A DNA stretch of 38,299 nucleotides from Syntrophomonadaceae bacterium (GTDB lineage: Bacteria; Bacillota; Dethiobacteria; DTU022), in assembly GCA_003553895.1 (NCBI GenBank), contig PWFM01000039.1:1-38299 (forward strand), read 5' to 3'. This document shows, one piece after another, positions 35,263 to 38,299 of this stretch (its first letter is position 1; each line of letters starts with the position of its first letter). The translations under genes were made by a program, and so were the position numbers. The notes under the pieces are model-generated. The model saw only the letters and a program-made list of their open reading frames with translations, was not told the origin of the DNA and did not search any database.

Positions 35263-36953
35263 TCCTGGTTTTTGTCCTGACTGTCCTTGCCACCTTGCTT
35301 TTAATTAGCCGTTTGGCCTGGATCCAGATAGTCCAGGCGGACCAGTTATATGAACAGGCCTGGGAGCAGTGGAATCATATTGTGCCGGTGCAGACCGCCC
35401 GCGGTTCCATCTATGATCGCCATGGGAACCTGCTGGCCGGAAGCGTTACCGCAGATACGATTGCCGCTATTCCAAACCAGATCGACAACCCGGAGGAAGT
35501 GGCCGGGGCGCTGGCCCCGATCCTGGAGATGGATGAAGCCAGAATCAGGGAGCTCATAACCATGGATTACAGTTCAATTTATATCAAGCGGCGGGTTCCC
35601 GCCGATATGTCCAAGATGATCCGGGAAATGAATATTCCGGGAATAGTCTTTTTTCCCGAGGAAAAAAGAAATTATCCGGGCGAACAGCTGGCCTCGCAAC
35701 TACTCGGCTTTGTCGGAATGGACCAGGGCCTGGCCGGGCTGGAGCACTACTATGAAGAATACCTGAGGGGGGCGGAAAGTAACCTGCTCTACCCGGCCGA
35801 TGAAAGAGGCCGGCAGCTGCCGCATCACTTTAACCGCTTTGCGCCCCTGCCGGAAAACTATGATCTGCGCCTGACTATTGATGAAAGTATCCAGCATATT
35901 GTCGAAAAGGAGCTGGCCGTAATCATGGAGCAGGCAGCTCCCCGGCAGGCCGTGGCGGTGGCCGTAGACCCCCATAGCGGGGCGGTGCTGGCCGCGGCTT
36001 CCAAGCCGGATTATAACCCGGGAGAATATGATAGTTTTGATCCCGATAGCTGGTCTTTACCTGTTTTCAGCTCTTCCTTTGAACCGGGATCAACTTTTAA
36101 AATGGTGACCCTGGCGGCCCTGGTTGAAGAGGGGCTTTTCGAACCCGACCAGGAATTCCACTGCCCCGGTTACGCCACCGTGGGGGGACGGAGAATTAAT
36201 TGTTGGACTTCAAGCCGCGGCGGGCACGGGGATATCAGCTATTATGAGGCCGTAGGCGGATCCTGTAACCCGGCTTTTATCGAACTTGGTGAAACCCTGG
36301 GCAAAGAAAAATTGTTTCATTATATAGAAGGCTTTGGTTTTGGCCGTCAAACCGGGGTTGATTACCCCGGCGAAAGCAGCGGTGTTATTTTTGAGCTTGA
36401 TCAGATCGGGCCCCAGGAGCTGGCCACCTCTTCTTTCGGGCAGGGCATCTCGGTTACGCCTATTCAGCAGGCTATGTCCACTGCGGCCATGGTCAACGGC
36501 GGCTACCTGTTTAAGCCCTACCTGGTGGAAGAAATAGTTGACCAGGACGGAGAAACTTACATTAAAAGGGAACCGGAAATGATCAGGCAGGTTGTCTCGG
36601 AAGAAACCTCTGCCCAGTTGATCGATTTGATGGAAAGCGTGATTTTGGAGGGCACCGGGACGACGGCCGCCCTGGAAAACTACCGGGTAGCCGGCAAAAC
36701 GGGGACGGCAGAAAAAATTGACGACGAGGGTACTTACCGGTCTGATGAATTTATTTATTCCCTGGCCGGTTTTGCCCCGGTTGAAGACCCGAAAATTGTG
36801 CTTTACGTGGCTGTTGACGGGGTAACCAGGGGGCCGCGTTTTGGATCGCAGACCAGCGCGCCCCTGTTCAGGAGAATCATGGAAGACACCTTAAACTACC
36901 TGCAGGTTTCTCCATCGAAACAACCGCCGGAAGAGGTAGACCCGGAAGAGTAA
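35217..36953 (+). CDS. ftsI: Peptidoglycan D,D-transpeptidase FtsI-type penicillin-binding protein (no PASTA domain)
   Basis: ARGSIYDRHGNLLAGS, SSFEPGSTFKMVTLAAL (SxxK), VAGKTGTAEKI (KTG). Confidence 0.93.
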   Translation: MANFTVKRTTIRRRLILVFVLTVLATLLLISRLAWIQIVQADQLYEQAWEQWNHIVPVQTARGSIYDRHGNLLAGSVTADTIAAIPNQIDNPEEVAGALAPILEMDEARIRELITMDYSSIYIKRRVPADMSKMIREMNIPGIVFFPEEKRNYPGEQLASQLLGFVGMDQGLAGLEHYYEEYLRGAESNLLYPADERGRQLPHHFNRFAPLPENYDLRLTIDESIQHIVEKELAVIMEQAAPRQAVAVAVDPHSGAVLAAASKPDYNPGEYDSFDPDSWSLPVFSSSFEPGSTFKMVTLAALVEEGLFEPDQEFHCPGYATVGGRRINCWTSSRGGHGDISYYEAVGGSCNPAFIELGETLGKEKLFHYIEGFGFGRQTGVDYPGESSGVIFELDQIGPQELATSSFGQGISVTPIQQAMSTAAMVNGGYLFKPYLVEEIVDQDGETYIKREPEMIRQVVSEETSAQLIDLMESVILEGTGTTAALENYRVAGKTGTAEKIDDEGTYRSDEFIYSLAGFAPVEDPKIVLYVAVDGVTRGPRFGSQTSAPLFRRIMEDTLNYLQVSPSKQPPEEVDPEE

Positions 36954-36983
36954 GCGGGCGCGGTTTGGAAGGAGTTGCAAGCG

Positions 36984-38299
36984 ATGAAGTTCAGGGCATC
37001 TGAAATAATTGAAGCCTGCCGGGGCCGGCTGCTCCGGGGCAGCCCCGGACAACCTGTGTATGGCGCGGCCATCGATTCCAGGGAAGTTAAAAAGGGCGAC
37101 CTGTTTATTCCCTTTGCCGGAGAGCGGACTGATGGGCACATGTTTATAAAACAGGCCGCCGAAAAAGGCGCAGCCGGCGCTTTCCACCTCCTCGACCGGA
37201 AGCCCGATCCCACCCTGCCGGAAGATTTTCTGCTGATCGGGGTGGAAGACACTTTGGATGCCCTGCAGCAGCTGGCTGCAGTTTACCGCAAACGTTTTTC
37301 ATTGACTGTGGTTGGCATTACCGGCAGCAGCGGTAAGACCACTACCAAAGATTTTATAGCCGGAGTCCTCTCCGCCAAATACAATACCCTGAAAACAACA
37401 GGCAACCTGAACAATGAAATTGGTTTGCCTTTAACCATATTGCAGCTGGAAGAAAGCCACCAGGTGGCGGTCCTGGAAATGGGCATGAGCGCCGGTGGCG
37501 AAATCAGGACCTTATGTGAAATTGGCGATCCTTCAATTGGCGTTTTGACCAACATAGGGGAGGCCCATATTGAACTGCTTGGCTCCATTGAAGCCATAGC
37601 GGCAGCGAAAGGAGAATTGCTAGATTACCTCGGCTCAGGCGGGGTAGCCGTTTTAAACGGCGATGATCCCCGCCTCCTAAGTTTGGGAAAACGCTTCCCG
37701 GGAAAAGCACATTACTATGGCTTTAACCAGGGCGATATAAAAGGCTTGCAGTTGTCTCAAAGGGGAGAGAAAAGCTTTTTCCGGGCGCGTTTTCCCAATA
37801 ATAAAGAGGAGTGGTTTGAATCACCACTACCTGGACGGGAGTCGGTCAGTAATGCCCTGGCGGCTCTTACCGTCGGATATATCCTTGAACTGAGCCTGCC
37901 GGAAATGCAAAAAGGGCTTAAAGCAGCCCGGTTAACGGCGGGCCGGTTCCAGGTTCTGCGCAACCGGCACGGAACCGGGATTATTGATGACTCATATAAT
38001 GCCAATCCCAGTTCGGTCAGGGCAGCTTTACGGCTGCTCTCTGAACTTGGAGGAGAGAAAACCTTGGCCGTGCTTGGTGATATGCTTGAACTGGGCCCCG
38101 GCGCCGGGGAAGCCCACTTTTCCTGCGGCCGGTATGCCGCCGAATGCGGTGTTGACTGTCTTGTTACCGTTGGCGAACTGGCCCGCGGATTTGCCGAAGG
38201 GGCCCGCAGCGCCGGTTTAGAGGCCCGGACCTGTGAAGATCACGATCAGGCCCTGGCGGTCCTGGCCGGGATGGATCTCGATGAAAACTGGTTTGTCCT
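36984..38299 (+). CDS. murF: UDP-N-acetylmuramoyl-tripeptide--D-alanyl-D-alanine ligase, 3' end beyond window
   Basis: ATG 36984: MKFRASEIIEACRGRLLRGSPGQPVYGAAIDSREVKKGDLFIPFAGERTDGHMFI...TVVGITGSSGKTTTKDFIAGVL...TTGNLNNEIGLPLTIL...LEMGMSAGGEI...TNIGEAHIELLGS. Open to the window end, so absent from the ORF track. Confidence 0.94.
   Translation, partial: MKFRASEIIEACRGRLLRGSPGQPVYGAAIDSREVKKGDLFIPFAGERTDGHMFIKQAAEKGAAGAFHLLDRKPDPTLPEDFLLIGVEDTLDALQQLAAVYRKRFSLTVVGITGSSGKTTTKDFIAGVLSAKYNTLKTTGNLNNEIGLPLTILQLEESHQVAVLEMGMSAGGEIRTLCEIGDPSIGVLTNIGEAHIELLGSIEAIAAAKGELLDYLGSGGVAVLNGDDPRLLSLGKRFPGKAHYYGFNQGDIKGLQLSQRGEKSFFRARFPNNKEEWFESPLPGRESVSNALAALTVGYILELSLPEMQKGLKAARLTAGRFQVLRNRHGTGIIDDSYNANPSSVRAALRLLSELGGEKTLAVLGDMLELGPGAGEAHFSCGRYAAECGVDCLVTVGELARGFAEGARSAGLEARTCEDHDQALAVLAGMDLDENWFV

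Noticed and set aside
1-38299. CRISPR arrays, tRNA/rRNA genes, prophage or intact IS elements
   Set aside because: No regularly spaced repeats, cloverleaf or rRNA motifs, integrase or transposase ORFs were recognised in the window.

Overview
The window is a gene-dense, almost entirely co-directional (+ strand) chromosomal segment from what looks like a Clostridia-type Bacillota genome. The taxon is inferred from gene content and order only. From left to right it carries: the 3' end of a 5-formyl-THF cyclo-ligase gene; a TetR regulator (-); a metallophosphoesterase; a NuoE/NuoF/NuoG(FdhA)-like flavin/Fe-S/molybdopterin complex with a small 8-Cys protein encoded between the E and F subunits; a GH1 beta-glucosidase; fdhD; a D-2-hydroxyacid dehydrogenase; a P-loop/Asp23-like fusion protein (-); an aroA-hisDBAI-hisJ-ogt-aroC-aroB cluster; secDF; a LapA-domain protein; recJ; relA/spoT; dtd; a single 1034-codon ORF encoding a complete HisRS fused in frame to a complete AspRS; a probable 6S RNA; mgtE; and the dcw cluster mraZ-rsmH-ftsL-ftsI-murF(partial). 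The strongest observations are: (1) the HisRS-AspRS fusion, whose junction appears to retain a Shine-Dalgarno followed by ACG where the aspS start would be expected; (2) a formate-dehydrogenase-like catalytic subunit that keeps the Cys-His pair but has Tyr at the position of the catalytic Arg and Gln at the position of the electron-relay Lys, in an electron-bifurcating-type context; (3) the unannotated 59-aa Cys-rich ORF in that operon. No CRISPR arrays, tRNAs, rRNAs or intact transposases were seen.
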